From Zychaea mexicana (Eukaryota > Mucoromycota > Mucoromycetes > Mucorales > Lichtheimiaceae), in assembly GCF_025766255.1 (NCBI RefSeq), contig NW_026516680.1, forward strand, positions 1-64,000: a stretch of 64,000 nt of DNA. Direction: 5' to 3'. The notes under the pieces are model-generated. The model was not told the origin of the DNA. It did no database searches and saw nothing but the letters and a program-made list of their open reading frames with translations. The position numbers and the translations under genes are program-made. This document shows positions 45,636 to 56,930 of the stretch, one piece after another. Within the stretch, counting starts at the first letter, position 1; each line of letters starts with the position of its first letter.

Positions 45636-47544
45636 ATGGGCGCTATTCAAAGTTGTCTCTCACCAGCACCATACACCGAACTATGCGCCAAAGACCTCGA
45701 TGATACGATTCTAAGCTACTACGTGGATTTGGCATCGGTCAAGTTTGACGGCTCAGTCGTAAGCACTTCCGACGAATACTTTGGCGACGCTAGTAATCTT
45801 ATTGACGAACTCGATCCGTTGGAAGAGGAGGAATTGGATAGAGGTATATAAACAATAGGAATCGTTGTGTAACAGCAAGACCAAATGACCAAAACGCGGT
45901 GTTGATATATCTCCTCTCCACTTTTTCAAAGACGGTGAACGCGATGGATGGCAAATCAAACGTCATGTCGTCGACAATGCATGGTCAGTCGGTCGCAATC
46001 GAAATAGTAATTAGCTAACAAACAAAGCAAAAAACGTTTCTCAGTTTTACTAAAGTGAAGTGAAAAACGAAATAGGGCAGTAGTACGACTCGGTTGCCAA
46101 GGTCACCTTTATGGTTTCGACGTGAATACGACCAACTTTAACGATGCTGCACCGCTGACCGTGACGATAGAAGCAGCACGCGCTCGCACTCCTGGTGTGC
46201 CCAAGGTAACAGACGCTCTTGCGTCCTTAATATGTCGTGTTTTTGTCCAAGTATACGTATGAGTAATATTTTACATTGTGGGTTTGTACATATATTAGTG
46301 GATTACACTTCTCCCTAACGTGCCGGTCAAACCTAATCAGCACAATTTCTTCCTCTTGGGCAGTAGCGATCTTGTTTATTCGCAAGTGAAGTTGACGATA
46401 TCGCCTGGAGGTGGCGTGGTAAAAGCCAACAATGATTTTTCAGTCGCAGTGCAATGTTACATCTGAAGAGTGTTTACTCATAACAGACATATTACACCTC
46501 ATTATAGGCACGGCTTCGTTGCTATGGCAACGCTGTAGCTGACTGGCCTCGAAGCCTGAAGAATCCTGTCAACTTGGCAGCCGCACAAAAGGGGGCGCGC
46601 ATCACACGCTGGACCGACACACAGTATGCAAACGACCCAAATATTCTGATGGATCATGGAGAAACCAGGTATGTGTGAGTGTGTGTGTATGTCCTCTCTC
46701 TCGCTACATCATGTGGAAAATATTGTTCTTAAGTGTGCTTGTGTGTGTGTATGCTTATAGTGCGGATGGATGGGAGACACCCCATTCTCGAGAGGCGGAG
46801 CGAAACGATTATGTGGTAGTCCAACTTGCTACTCCTGGAAATCTAAGCAGTATTACTGTCAGCACTGAGCACTTTTTAGGCAAGTATCGATTTCAAACAT
46901 TAAAGTTACTATCGATACACGGGCACTCTTAGCTCATCACACAAATGAACAGGCAATGCCCCTGAATCGGTTTCCATAGACGGATGCTATAGCGTCGAGG
47001 TAATTTGGACATATGCAACCACCAGGCTCATTGTGCAGACGCCGCCCAGACTGACCTGTTATTAAATTCATATAGGAGGATCCAGCTTATGATTACACTG
47101 CCGATTGGAGCAACCTTGTCCGACGCGGTGCCGTAAAGGAAAATGCGAAAACCACCTTCCAAGTAACCTCCACTGATGTCGTTTCGCATTTACGGCTAAC
47201 AGTTCATCCAGGTTGGTCTCTATTTATCTCTCTCGTTCTGTTGTTAATTGCGAATAACGAATAGCTGATATGCAATATTATTACCATTAGATGGTGGCAT
47301 ACAGCAAATCTTAGCAATGGGCTTGCCATACCAGAAGGAAAATAAGAGTGATAAACTATTAGTGATTGGCACAGAGGCCACGAATGATGCAGCGTCTAGT
47401 GACGAATCGGTTGTCTTAAGAGACAACAAGGGTAGTCGAGGCCGCAAGCGCAGTTATCGTGCTTCTGCAGATAAAGCGACAGTTGCGATCCAGCAGACAA
47501 TGGTAAAAACCACGCGAGCGAAACGGCGACAGATCGCCGCATAA
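45636..47544 (+). CDS. Allantoicase (allantoate amidinohydrolase)
   Basis: Nine exons (45636–45843, 45932–45983, 46076–46205, 46299–46418, 46508–46668, 46761–46879, 46953–46999, 47076–47211, 47291–47544), 408 residues. It has the two tandem allantoicase repeats: the first with DGERDGWQIKRH, then WAVVRLGCQGHLYGFDVNTTNFN; the second with SADGWETPHSREAERNDYVVVQLATPG and STEHFLGNAPESVSIDGC, the DGWET…R and VDT.HF.GN.P hallmarks of the family. Allantoicase hydrolyses allantoate to ureidoglycolate and urea, letting the fungus use purines as nitrogen. Intron 6 (46880–46952) needs a GC donor, TAG|GCAAGT; intron 8 uses GTTGGT. The last ~55 residues, basic and Ser-rich (KGSRGRKRSYRAS … TTRAKRRQIAA), extend past the enzyme core and are unusual. 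No other purine-catabolism gene is adjacent. Confidence 0.9.
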
Positions 47545-47820
47545 CTCATGTAGATCATCAAAGTTAATAAAACAAAGTAAAATGGGGTATAATTTCTTTT
47601 TTGTAAGATAAGAGGAGAGCACATGTACTCTCGCAAAATTGGGTAAAATGCGATACATATTATAATGCAGGCTTCAGAATTTAATGCAGATCAGAAAAAA
47701 GCTTGCAAAATTCCCTTTAATCAGAGAAAAAGCGGAGAGAATCTGTTTGCCCTACTACTCTTCTTTTTCTCTTTCGTTGTTTCCACATTCGCATATCCAC
47801 CACACATACCCGTTGCTATT

Positions 47821-50800
47821 ATGTCTAATAGTCCTGCACCTGGCTCGCAGCTGGCCGACTATTTCTTTGTCGCAGGTCTCCATGACGATGACCTGTTGGC
47901 AACCTACCAAGCGGCAAAGCAGGGCCGAAGAATCACCGACGACGATTACTACTATGAGCGACAGCAAACTGCAGTCAATGACCTTGACAAAAAGAACAAC
48001 AGCAACAATAGTGATTCAAATCAGGTGGTCGAGGCATCACCTACGCCATTAGACGAACCCAACAATAGCAAAAGCAGCAGTGGCGGTGTCAATCATCACA
48101 CCCCCCATACATCCTCCACGTCCTTGTCTCCGCGCAGTGACGGTGGCAGCAGCAGCAGCAAAAACAGCACTACAACCACTACCACTAGCACTAATGGTAA
48201 TGGCGATAACCACCATCGAGCACTCCCTACCAGAACAGTTACTCTCCCCGCAGAACTGCATTCTGGAAAGAACAGCAGTGGCCGTATAAGAGATTCTTCG
48301 TTTGGCGTCCTCGATCATGTTCAGGCTGTCATTGATCACTTTGACAAGGAGCGAGACACTGCTAGAGACACTGTCATTGCAGTCCACGATCAGCATCGCT
48401 TGGCGGAGAAATTTGACACGCACCAACAAGACCAGGAACAGCAGCGCAGGCAACGGTCGTCTTCAACGCATGTAGCAGCCAGCGATCGTTATAGCTTGCA
48501 TCAGTCACATACTTGGCAGCCCGAAAGTGGTATGTGTGTGTAACTACTCGTATAGAATACAGATGAAGGATTGGATGTCAACATATAAGGTAGAAGTGCG
48601 TGGAGGAAGGACAGGATGAGGGGGGAGAGAAGAAGAAGGGAAAGTCGCTGATCCACTGCCTTGTTCTTCTTGTTTGTCTCTTCCTAAGGATCAAGTACTC
48701 GTCGACAACGTCAGTACTCGGAGCCACCAGCATGGATGCATGGGACGCAATCGTCGATCGATAGTGTCGCAACGGTGACACCAAAGAACCTACAAGAAAA
48801 TAATCCAAATGCCGTTGCCGTGCCGAATATTCTTGATCTGCAGTATATACCCACCGTTTTAATGCGGTACCCGAAGCAAAATTGCGTGCCATCGCAACCT
48901 TTTCCGCCCTATGTCGCTATGGTAAAAGAACGCCTTTACAATACAACCGGGATTTTAACAACCAAAATATTTTGTTGGGGTTACTGATGGTCTATTCGAT
49001 CTAGTTTTGCTTTCCAAAAGAAATCACACTACACTACGGATCTCAACCTCCGCCAGAGCGACTACATTCTTTTGTAAGCGCATTTATCCTTTATAGCCAA
49101 CTCTCATCCTTCATCAATATTCCGAATGGCTTACAAAAGAGGTGGTATGTTTATAGGCAATGACAGATGAGAAAGGAGCAACAATCAATGGTACATGTGT
49201 CGTATTCTATGAACGGCTACCAGAGCGGCTTATTAAACCTGTGGATGAAGCGATCCAAGACTGGGTCGAAGAGAATATGGCAAGTGCTCAGACAAGAGCC
49301 CCTTTGTAATTATGAAGAGGCTAGAAACATGTGGCTCATTCTGTGTTTTACTATTCTGCAGGCATCAAGTACGGTCGAATATGCGCAACATCTGCAAACC
49401 AAGATAAACGAAGAGGAAGCCAAGCGAAAGCAACATGGAGCACAGCTTGCATCACTTACGACATTGAGCTCGACGTCCGAAATTCAACAACAGCGGGAAC
49501 AATTGGAGGAGTTGGTTCGTAGTGCACAGGAGAACGTGACCCTTTACACAGAACTGCTGGAACCGGTCAAGATGGGCGTATGCACAGCGCAGAATGTCTG
49601 GGTGCCCAAGAGTGTCGGTCTACTAGGATGCATGCCTTGGAATGACTTGTACGGCGATTGGCTCCGTGTTTTAGTAGATGCTGTGGTGGGCGTTCGTGGA
49701 CACAGACACAAAGGTGTCTTGTTAAACGTGGAGAGCGCCGTGCATAACATTATCCGTGAGGTACCGTTGCCACCCCCTGGACGATTCGAGATTGGCTTAA
49801 GCATCAATCATCGACCCCTATTCTTCTCTCGACCACCTGTCAACCAAGTCCCTTTATTGAAGAATGTAAGTGCTGTCTAGGCGTCACTTGTTGTTTGCAT
49901 GCAAGCAGAGAGAAACATGTACTAAAAACGATGGATATTTGTAACATCGCTAGTTCTCACTATACCCAGTGTTTCGAGCATTATCGCCTCACTTGATCTT
50001 GGCTATTACAGAGGTAAATATGAAGCGTAATGCATCAAAATGACTTCCTGCTGAAACCCATAATTTTCTTCCCAACAGACATTGCTTGCAGAAGGAAAGG
50101 TGCTATTCTTATCTCAATATGCGGGGATGCTTTCACTAGCATGCGAGACGTTTCGATACCTCCTGTTTCCGCTCTACTGGCAATTTGTTTTTATACCCGT
50201 ATTACCACGACGATTACTGACTTGTCTTCAGGTATAAATCATTTTGTTTTCGGCCGTGGCGATATGGTCTCAAGCAGACACTGACGTACTATTGCTTTAG
50301 GCACCAGTACCGTATATTGTTGGGTTCATGGGAGACATGTCTGACGTGGAGGATTATATTGCCGAGGATGTAAGTACAAAGTTTTCCTTTTCAAAGACAA
50401 CGCCGTGATAACATAACCGGTTTTTTCCTCTTCTGTCTCTCATAGACATGTATAGTGAATCTTGACAGTAACACAATGCACCAATACCATGCGACAATGA
50501 CAATTCCCGATCGACAGCGAAAAAAACTCTACACAGCCATCGAACAATATGCGCCCCTCCATGGCTCTCGACACCGAATCCCCTATGGCGTCCCACTATC
50601 CATCAAGGAAATGTTTCCCAACAGCCGGATGCTGCTCTCCTGTGGCCGTTCCAAAGTGCAAAATACATATGACGCACCACAACGCACCTCAAACACATCC
50701 GAGTTTAGCAATTCCATATGGTCTAACAATACAACAGTAGCTTCAGGTGGTACTAGCGGTCGTCCCTTGTCCGGGCTATGGTCGAGCAACGCAAGTACTC

Positions 50801-52511
50801 GCAGTTCAAATGATTCATCCACATCGCTTTCAACGTCACTGGATGTCCCATTGCCGGCTATGCCTCAGTATCCTGGCAGTGTTAAACTTGCCACACAAGG
50901 CTCAGCATCTACATCCTCGCTCCATACGCCGCCCATGAGCCCAACAGCTTCAAAGAATCGTCTGCATCACCATCACCATCACCCTTCTACTTCCACGCAA
51001 AGATCATCTATGACAACGACAGGAGTCCAACGGCATGGATCAACTCGAAGTAATAGGAGTGATGTTATTATTCGCAGAGCCGAAACGTCGTCACAGACTG
51101 GCATTGGCCGTTTGAGTCGACAATCAAGCTCGAGCGATAGCAGTAATAGTAAAGACGTATGTATTGAAGGATTGTTGCTAGTTGATTATAAGTTTATATA
51201 ATAATCTTTAATCCACTGTTTCTAGGTGAAAACAAAACGACGCCTGTCGACATTCATGTCAAAGCCCCGTGCTGCATTCCAAGTATGTTTTTAAAAAAAA
51301 GAAGCATGATGCAAGCTGTTGTTATACGCTTAGTTTTAATTAATTCTCATTTTACTTGTACAGCAAAACAATTTCTCGGAGACTTCTGTTGATACAGCCG
51401 CATCGCCTCGCAACTCCACCGCATCATCGCCATATAGCCAGGGTTACAACCAAGAATATGCCCATCAGCAAAATTGTGAAGTGATGCGTCGTATCAAACA
51501 TATCGAAGGGCATATTATGACCGAAGTATTTTCTCGCGAGCTTCTTAGCCTACAAGGGTACCGATGTCTATGTGGAAAGCCTGTATCCGAGTTTGCTGAT
51601 GGTGAGGATACGCGGGTACGCCAGCGCATGTTTATGCGATGCCAAGGTAAACTTTGTGAGAGAGATTAAAGAAGAGAAAGATATGGACTCTCATCGATAA
51701 CGTATTCCTTTAGAATGTCAATTGGTGACCCATGATAACTGTACAAATCAGATATTACATGCATGTTTGCCTGCATGTTTCAATGAGCGTAAAGTCCAAG
51801 AAGCATTTCTGCGCATGTTTGCGTCCCTCTTGTATAATTATCGAACAGGCTTTGTCGACGATACACAAGAACTCAATGGTGCTGCTGCATTGGCATCTAC
51901 AGGCGACTATTCAAAGAAAATGCAACGCGGTGTACTTTACTTTTCTAAAGAAAAATTCATGAAGCATTCTGACAAAGATACCCGGGTAATTAGTGACATT
52001 TGAGCATTCTTTAAAGCTGGTTTGAGTGAACCAAATTTGATATGATTTGCTAACAGTATATGTTCCCGATAATAATAGCCCTACCTATCGCATCTGGTGG
52101 GCTCACAAATGTTTACGCAGTTCATCACTGATCGGTTATCTAAATCGGCAGAGGACCCGGAGATCCTTGTTTTTGACGAGTAAAGTGTTTCCTAAATACT
52201 ATTTTCTGAAACAGACAGTGTATATATGCTAACTCTCTATTTTTATTATTGTTTTATTTACTTAGGTTTATTAAACTCAAGTTGAATCGCTCAAGGTTAA
52301 AGTTTGTCAAAGAAGACACACCGTTCTTGAATGACGATTCGTTTAGTATTTCGCAAACAATCTGGGCAACACCACCTAGTGATGCGGCTGGTCAAACATG
52401 TATGTTTCTGTACTCAATCATGACGATAGACGAAGTACTGATTAAAATACTTTATGTTTTAACTTAGACGATCGATTTCCAATTGATTTGGAACTTTTAG
52501 ACAAGTCATAG
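47821..52511 (+). CDS. DENN-domain Rab GEF with C1-like zinc finger
   Basis: Fifteen exons (47821–48529, 48689–48921, 49005–49073, 49157–49279, 49362–49865, 49954–50013, 50079–50231, 50301–50369, 50446–51156, 51226–51282, 51364–51646, 51714–51985, 52079–52179, 52266–52399, 52468–52511), 1173 residues. uDENN parts: LADYFFVAGLHDDDLLATYQ and IPTVLMRYPKQNC, FCFPKEITLHYG. Then cDENN: FSLYPVFRALSPHLILAITETLLAEGKVLFLS, CETFRYLLFPLYWQFVFIPVLP and PVPYIVGFMGDM. dDENN: EAFLRMFASLLYNYRTGF and PYLSHLVGSQMFTQFITDR. Between cDENN and dDENN, residues ~964–1008 give C-x-C … C-x2-C-x4-H-x2-C-x7-C, the C-terminal half of a C1 finger. DENN modules activate Rab GTPases on trafficking membranes. Intron 4 (49280–49361) needs a GC donor. 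The frame is open upstream to an ATG at 47665, giving an alternative hydrophobic N-terminus. Confidence 0.88.
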
Positions 52512-53029
52512 TATACCATATCAGTATTATTAGTTAGCCCAGTAGTAGTATATTTCATCTTAAACTCTTTCTTAATTTTTCTTTGTGTCATCTATCCTTA
52601 ATTGTATAAACGTTTTTGTTACAACCATCCCTCATTTGATTGGGAATCGTATAGTTCACTTCATATACTAAAATTACAGCTTTTTTCTCTTTATACCCTA
52701 TGTATCTTTAAGAACCTGTTATAAAAGACGCTGATACGTACAGTAGATGAAATTTTTGAAAAGAAACAGTAAAGGGATCACAACATTTATGCGGAAAAAC
52801 TTTTATTACATTGTTGAAGAAGGCCTGATGAGTCCGTCCTGCTTTCGCTTTCAATTACGGAAGATTAAATTGCCGGATCTACCGATGCCAAGGGGATCTC
52901 CAAGGTCACATTTGTCAAATCCTTTTTCGATATTCTTAAACTCACTAAAAAGCCCCGCAAAACTTTCTACATCGCTATTCCATCAAGTGGTGAAGAGTTA
53001 GTTGATCAGATAGAACACATCTCTTACGA
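52512..53029. other. Intergenic region with a coding-like fragment
   Basis: A 518-nt spacer. From 52875 to 53033 one plus-strand frame with no ATG reads like real protein (STDAKGISKVTFVKSFFDIL … KTFYIAIPSSGEELVDQI) and ends four bases into the next gene's first ATG. It could be a lost or unrecognised exon or a gene remnant. An overlapping 84-codon frame (52747–53001) is weaker. Confidence 0.35.
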
Positions 53030-54947
53030 ATGACGTCCATTTGTGTAAACATGTCGCAAGCACCGAACGAAATATCCGCTCGGCTAGCAACGGCACTCCA
53101 ACTTGGCTACCCACAGCAACTGCAAAAGAAGCAAATAGCCGATTCAACGATGAGTGCATCAGTGGTCAAGGCTGCATTAGATTACGATCGGCTCGACGTT
53201 TTGTCGCCCTTTTCAGACCAAAAGCAGCAGCAGCATCAACAGTCAACAAAAGAGCATGTCGACTTTATTTGTTTACTGCCGTACGAAATTGTATCGTCGA
53301 TCCTAGAACTGCTTACTACTGACGAGCTTTTGGAATACATGGACGTGAGCCGCGGGTGGCGAGAACATATTACGAGTATTCCTACGTTATGGCACCAGTT
53401 ATCAATTACGCATGGGGATTATGACGTTATCACCAAGCTGACTTTCATCGGCACGTACATTCGGAAATACACGATCCACAATGGAAACGACAAAGCAATT
53501 AACGGGAGCCTGGAGCGAATGCGTTCTGGATCTTTAAATAACATCCAATCACTAAGTAAGTCCCTTGAAAAGCGGATTCTATGTTTTTATACTTGCCCCT
53601 CTCTCAAGAACTTTATATTTTTACAAGACTTACTCACTCTCTCATCTGTCTGAAAATTGATGCTAATGTTAAGCGTGGGAAAATTGCATTTGCACACACA
53701 GAAATATCCTTGACTCCGTTAGTTACTTGAGGGACACCTTGACGGAACTTACACTGAAAGCCAATTGGGAAACAGCAGATCAGTCGGATGCCTACACGTT
53801 GCCCAGTTTATCGTCGATCTTAATGGCTTGCCCTGGCTTGAAACGGCTTAACGTTGCATTTTCGACTAGAATTATCCAGATACCCGAACCCACGCATGCA
53901 TCACCCAGCGAGCTGGAATTGACGCATCTCAATTGGACAACCCCGTTTCGGCCAGATGACTCGGAAGTTGAAGCAGTACTCAACACATGCCCAAAGCTAC
54001 AGTATTTGCAAGTAGGCGGATACGAGGCTTCAGCTCCTGTGATGAAAATCCGGAAACGATACACCAACCTCCGGTACATTAGCCTGGGTGATGTGGAGGC
54101 ATATGGTCCTGACATGAGCTTCTGGGACGACGAAATGATTGACAAGGAACAGCAATCGGAACATATTGGTCTGCAGGCACTCGCGATGCCTTGCACAAAT
54201 GATCACGCTTGGGTTGATCTCCAAGCTTTGCTTGCAATGGACACGAACGGTCTGAAGAAGCTGTCACTCTATTGCGGAACCGATTTCCCCGTTGATTCCG
54301 ACTATTTGATTCGACACTTTAACGGAGACAACCTGAACCTCCATCGAACATATGCTGCATGGAACAACCGTGCTCAAGTCGATGCGACCATCACAGCAAC
54401 CGAAGATATCAACAACGTGGAATCATCCCGAAAATACACCATCACGTCAACATTTGAGATGGGGGACGAACGAGGTGTCCTGGGTTTTATCAATGCACTT
54501 CGTACAGGCACAACCGCTTTAGCACATACCGTATCCCGACTTCGATTCTGGAACTGCCCTGGATCAGCAATCCTGTTACCATTGCTATTGGACCTGCCTT
54601 GCCGTCTGCAAGTGCTCCAATTTGAAAACTGCGAGTTTAGTACATCTATTTTGGTTGGTTTCTTGCGAAGCCTCAAGACAAGCCCATGGCCAACGCTCCA
54701 AGAGCTTGGGTTTATCTCGATCCCATCTTTTACGGATGATGTTGTAGCCGAAATTGCTGGCATTCCGGGATTAAGGCGTGTCGTTTTATGGCGCTGCCAT
54801 GATGTCACGGACCAAGGTGTGCTTAGTCTTCTCGAAGAGTGTTCAGATTTGGAAGACATTGACATTGCTGAGTGTAGTCAGGTGAATGACGAAGCTGTGC
54901 GCGATGTCAAGGACAAACTGGTTACTTCCAATAATACTGCATTGTAA
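53030..54947 (+). CDS. F-box and leucine-rich-repeat protein
   Basis: Two exons (53030–53555, 53674–54947), 599 residues; a second in-frame ATG at 53051 is an equally good start. The F-box lies at about residues 80–125: FICLLPYEIVSSILELLTTDELLEYMDVSRGWREHITSIPTLWHQL, here quoted only by its limits and key Leu-Pro, Ile-Leu, and Trp positions. Irregular LRRs follow, including LTELTLKANW, PGLKRLNVAFS, LQYLQVGGYE, LRYISLGDV, GLKKLSLYCG and the C-terminal LRRVVLWRCHDVTDQGVLSLLEECSDLEDIDIAECSQV with the LxxLxLxxC…VTDxGV pattern of AMN1/FBXL proteins. Predicted substrate receptor of an SCF ubiquitin ligase, binding Skp1 through the F-box; substr​ate unknown. The intron has a GTAAGT donor. Confidence 0.85.
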
Positions 54948-56329
54948 CCAGAGAATGCTATTTTGTTTACCTTCCACCTGAAAAGTTCTGTAAGGAGTAT
55001 AATTTATTTTTCTAAAAAGATATCCCACCACCTGCCTTAATATATAATTTAACATCATTCCTATCTTCCATTATCCCCATCATCAACAATCTTATTCATA
55101 GCAAAAAGCCAAATGGATAATTTTTTATAACCAACAAAACAGTTTCTTTGCGTTTTGGTAGTAAGAGGAACTTTTAATGGGTTGATTCTATGTTAAAATT
55201 AATTACATTTACATAACTTGATACTGTTTCTAGAAATGCTAGATATACATAGCCTTTCAAAGAATATGATTAGCGCTCTACCTAAGATCAATTGTAGATG
55301 TGGCATAGAGTGGTTGATAGCACATCCATTTCTCTTTACTAGCTTTTATTACTACAGTTCAGTGGCATCAACTCATACATTAGGGGGTAAATCATATTAC
55401 GTACTTGTAGAAACATGTTTACAAAAGCCATTATCAGTCACACACCCTTGTAGAAAGTGAAGCTGTATCAAACGTGACCGACACGCAAGAACTTTTAACT
55501 TATGCTATGTACTAAACACATCGCAATCATTCTAGCTTCAAACAGATCAAAAGTGGATATCACTAAATGCAATATGTGCAGGACAATGTAGTATTTCCTT
55601 GTTGATCTCTAGATATTGCCGCCGTATTTTTCGTAAATTTGATATGGTCTATCCCGAAGGTTCAAGACATCAAGGCATGGTTAATGAAAATGTGGCGATG
55701 TATGCTATTATTCATCAAGTACGTTTTCATGAGATTTTTACATATGTGTGTTCACTTCATTACTATATAATTCCTAGCTTAGTGCTATTTTTTATATTCT
55801 AACTTTACTTATTATAATTTTATATATATGATAGCAACACCACCACCACGTGTGTTTTTACCAGCTGGAAAGGCATACGCTCATAGTACATGCATACTGC
55901 GTGCAATTACGTCTGACACCAAAGGTGGAAAAGATGTCAACGCTGCGCCACGTAGTTTTCTAGTAAGATATAGCAAATAATCACCTCTACGCGCTATTAG
56001 CCCGTTATACCTTCCTCCTCCCTTCCCTTCACAATTAGCCCAACCAATAACTTTACCCTGATATACAAATAATACTACACACATACAAAAAGCATAATTA
56101 AATAAAAAGATGGGGCAAAATTTTCAAATATGTAGCCCTTAATACTAACTTTTTGTTTCGTATTTTTATGCAATACACATTAAAATGTCTGATGATATGC
56201 ACGAATGCCAAATATCAATGGAGAAATAGTAATAAAAGAAGATGGCTTCGCAAATTAACAATAAGGTGATGAGATAAAGATTAATGTATACTGTATAGTA
56301 GATACAGTATGACAGAGTCCGTTTAACTG
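54948..56329. other. Intergenic region with gene remnants
   Basis: About 1.4 kb. Two coding-like scraps occur on the plus strand: 55599–55720 (…RRIFRKFDMVYPEGSRHQG…) and an ATG frame 55828–55980 of 50 codons (PPPRVFLPAGKAYAHS … SFLVRYSK). They do not join cleanly by a splice and no family is recognised, so they may be a relic of one gene. Confidence 0.35.
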
Positions 56330-56930
56330 CTAGTGGTATTGATTCTGCTGTTGTGCTGGTACTTGTTCCTTTGTACTGCCTGGACTATCTGATCCAGCTA
56401 CTGCTGTAGTGGCCAGCGGTGGTGTTGGTGGCGATAACGAAGGATCAGCAGCAAAATGATACGGAGCACTAGTATTACTACTGGGTGCTACCTCCGGTGC
56501 TGCTGGCATTGCTTGCTGTGCTGGCTGCAACACAGCATAGTAATAGCCTGGTTGAGGAGGTTGTTGAGGTAGCTGTGCACTTCCTGGAGGGATTGGGATG
56601 GCAACCATTTGTTGAGTTGCATCAGCAGGAGGAGGCGGTGGTAGTTGTCCCGGTAGATAAGGCTGATAGTATATTTGCTGTTGCTGTTGCTGTTGCTGCT
56701 GTTGTTGTAGCTCCTTCTTTTGACGTCTGCGTACGCAGACAGCGATGATGATCAACTAGCGGTAGTAGTTTCTCTCTTATTAGAAAAGGTGACCTTTGTC
56801 TAACCCCCAGTGTGTGCGGGTGCTAAAAATCACATAGAAACGAGCTTACGATTGCCAGTCCTACCACGGCGCCGACAACTGAACCCACAATACGTCCGAT
56901 ATAGTACCGTTCAATATCGTCGTAATCCAT
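56330..56930 (-). CDS. Small single-TM protein with poly-Gln/Pro tail
   Basis: Two exons (56930–56850 and 56755–56330), 168 residues. A short acidic lead (MDYDDIERYYIGR) is followed by a Gly/Val-rich membrane helix (IVGSVVGAVVGLAILIIIAVCV) that spans the splice junction, a stop-transfer RRRQKK, an 11-residue Gln run (CAG/CAA repeat near 56680–56710), and a Pro/Gln/Ala-rich cytosolic tail with PPPP and PPxY-like (YYQPY) stretches. The arrangement resembles fungal type I or III plasma-membrane adaptors without a globular domain. The family is not recognised and the GxxxG-like helix suggests self-association. The donor is GTAAGC and the acceptor CTAG. Confidence 0.65.

Noticed and set aside
48049..48453. 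134-codon minus-strand frame inside DENN exon 1
   Set aside because: It is antisense to the Asn/Ser/Thr low-complexity stretch of the DENN protein.
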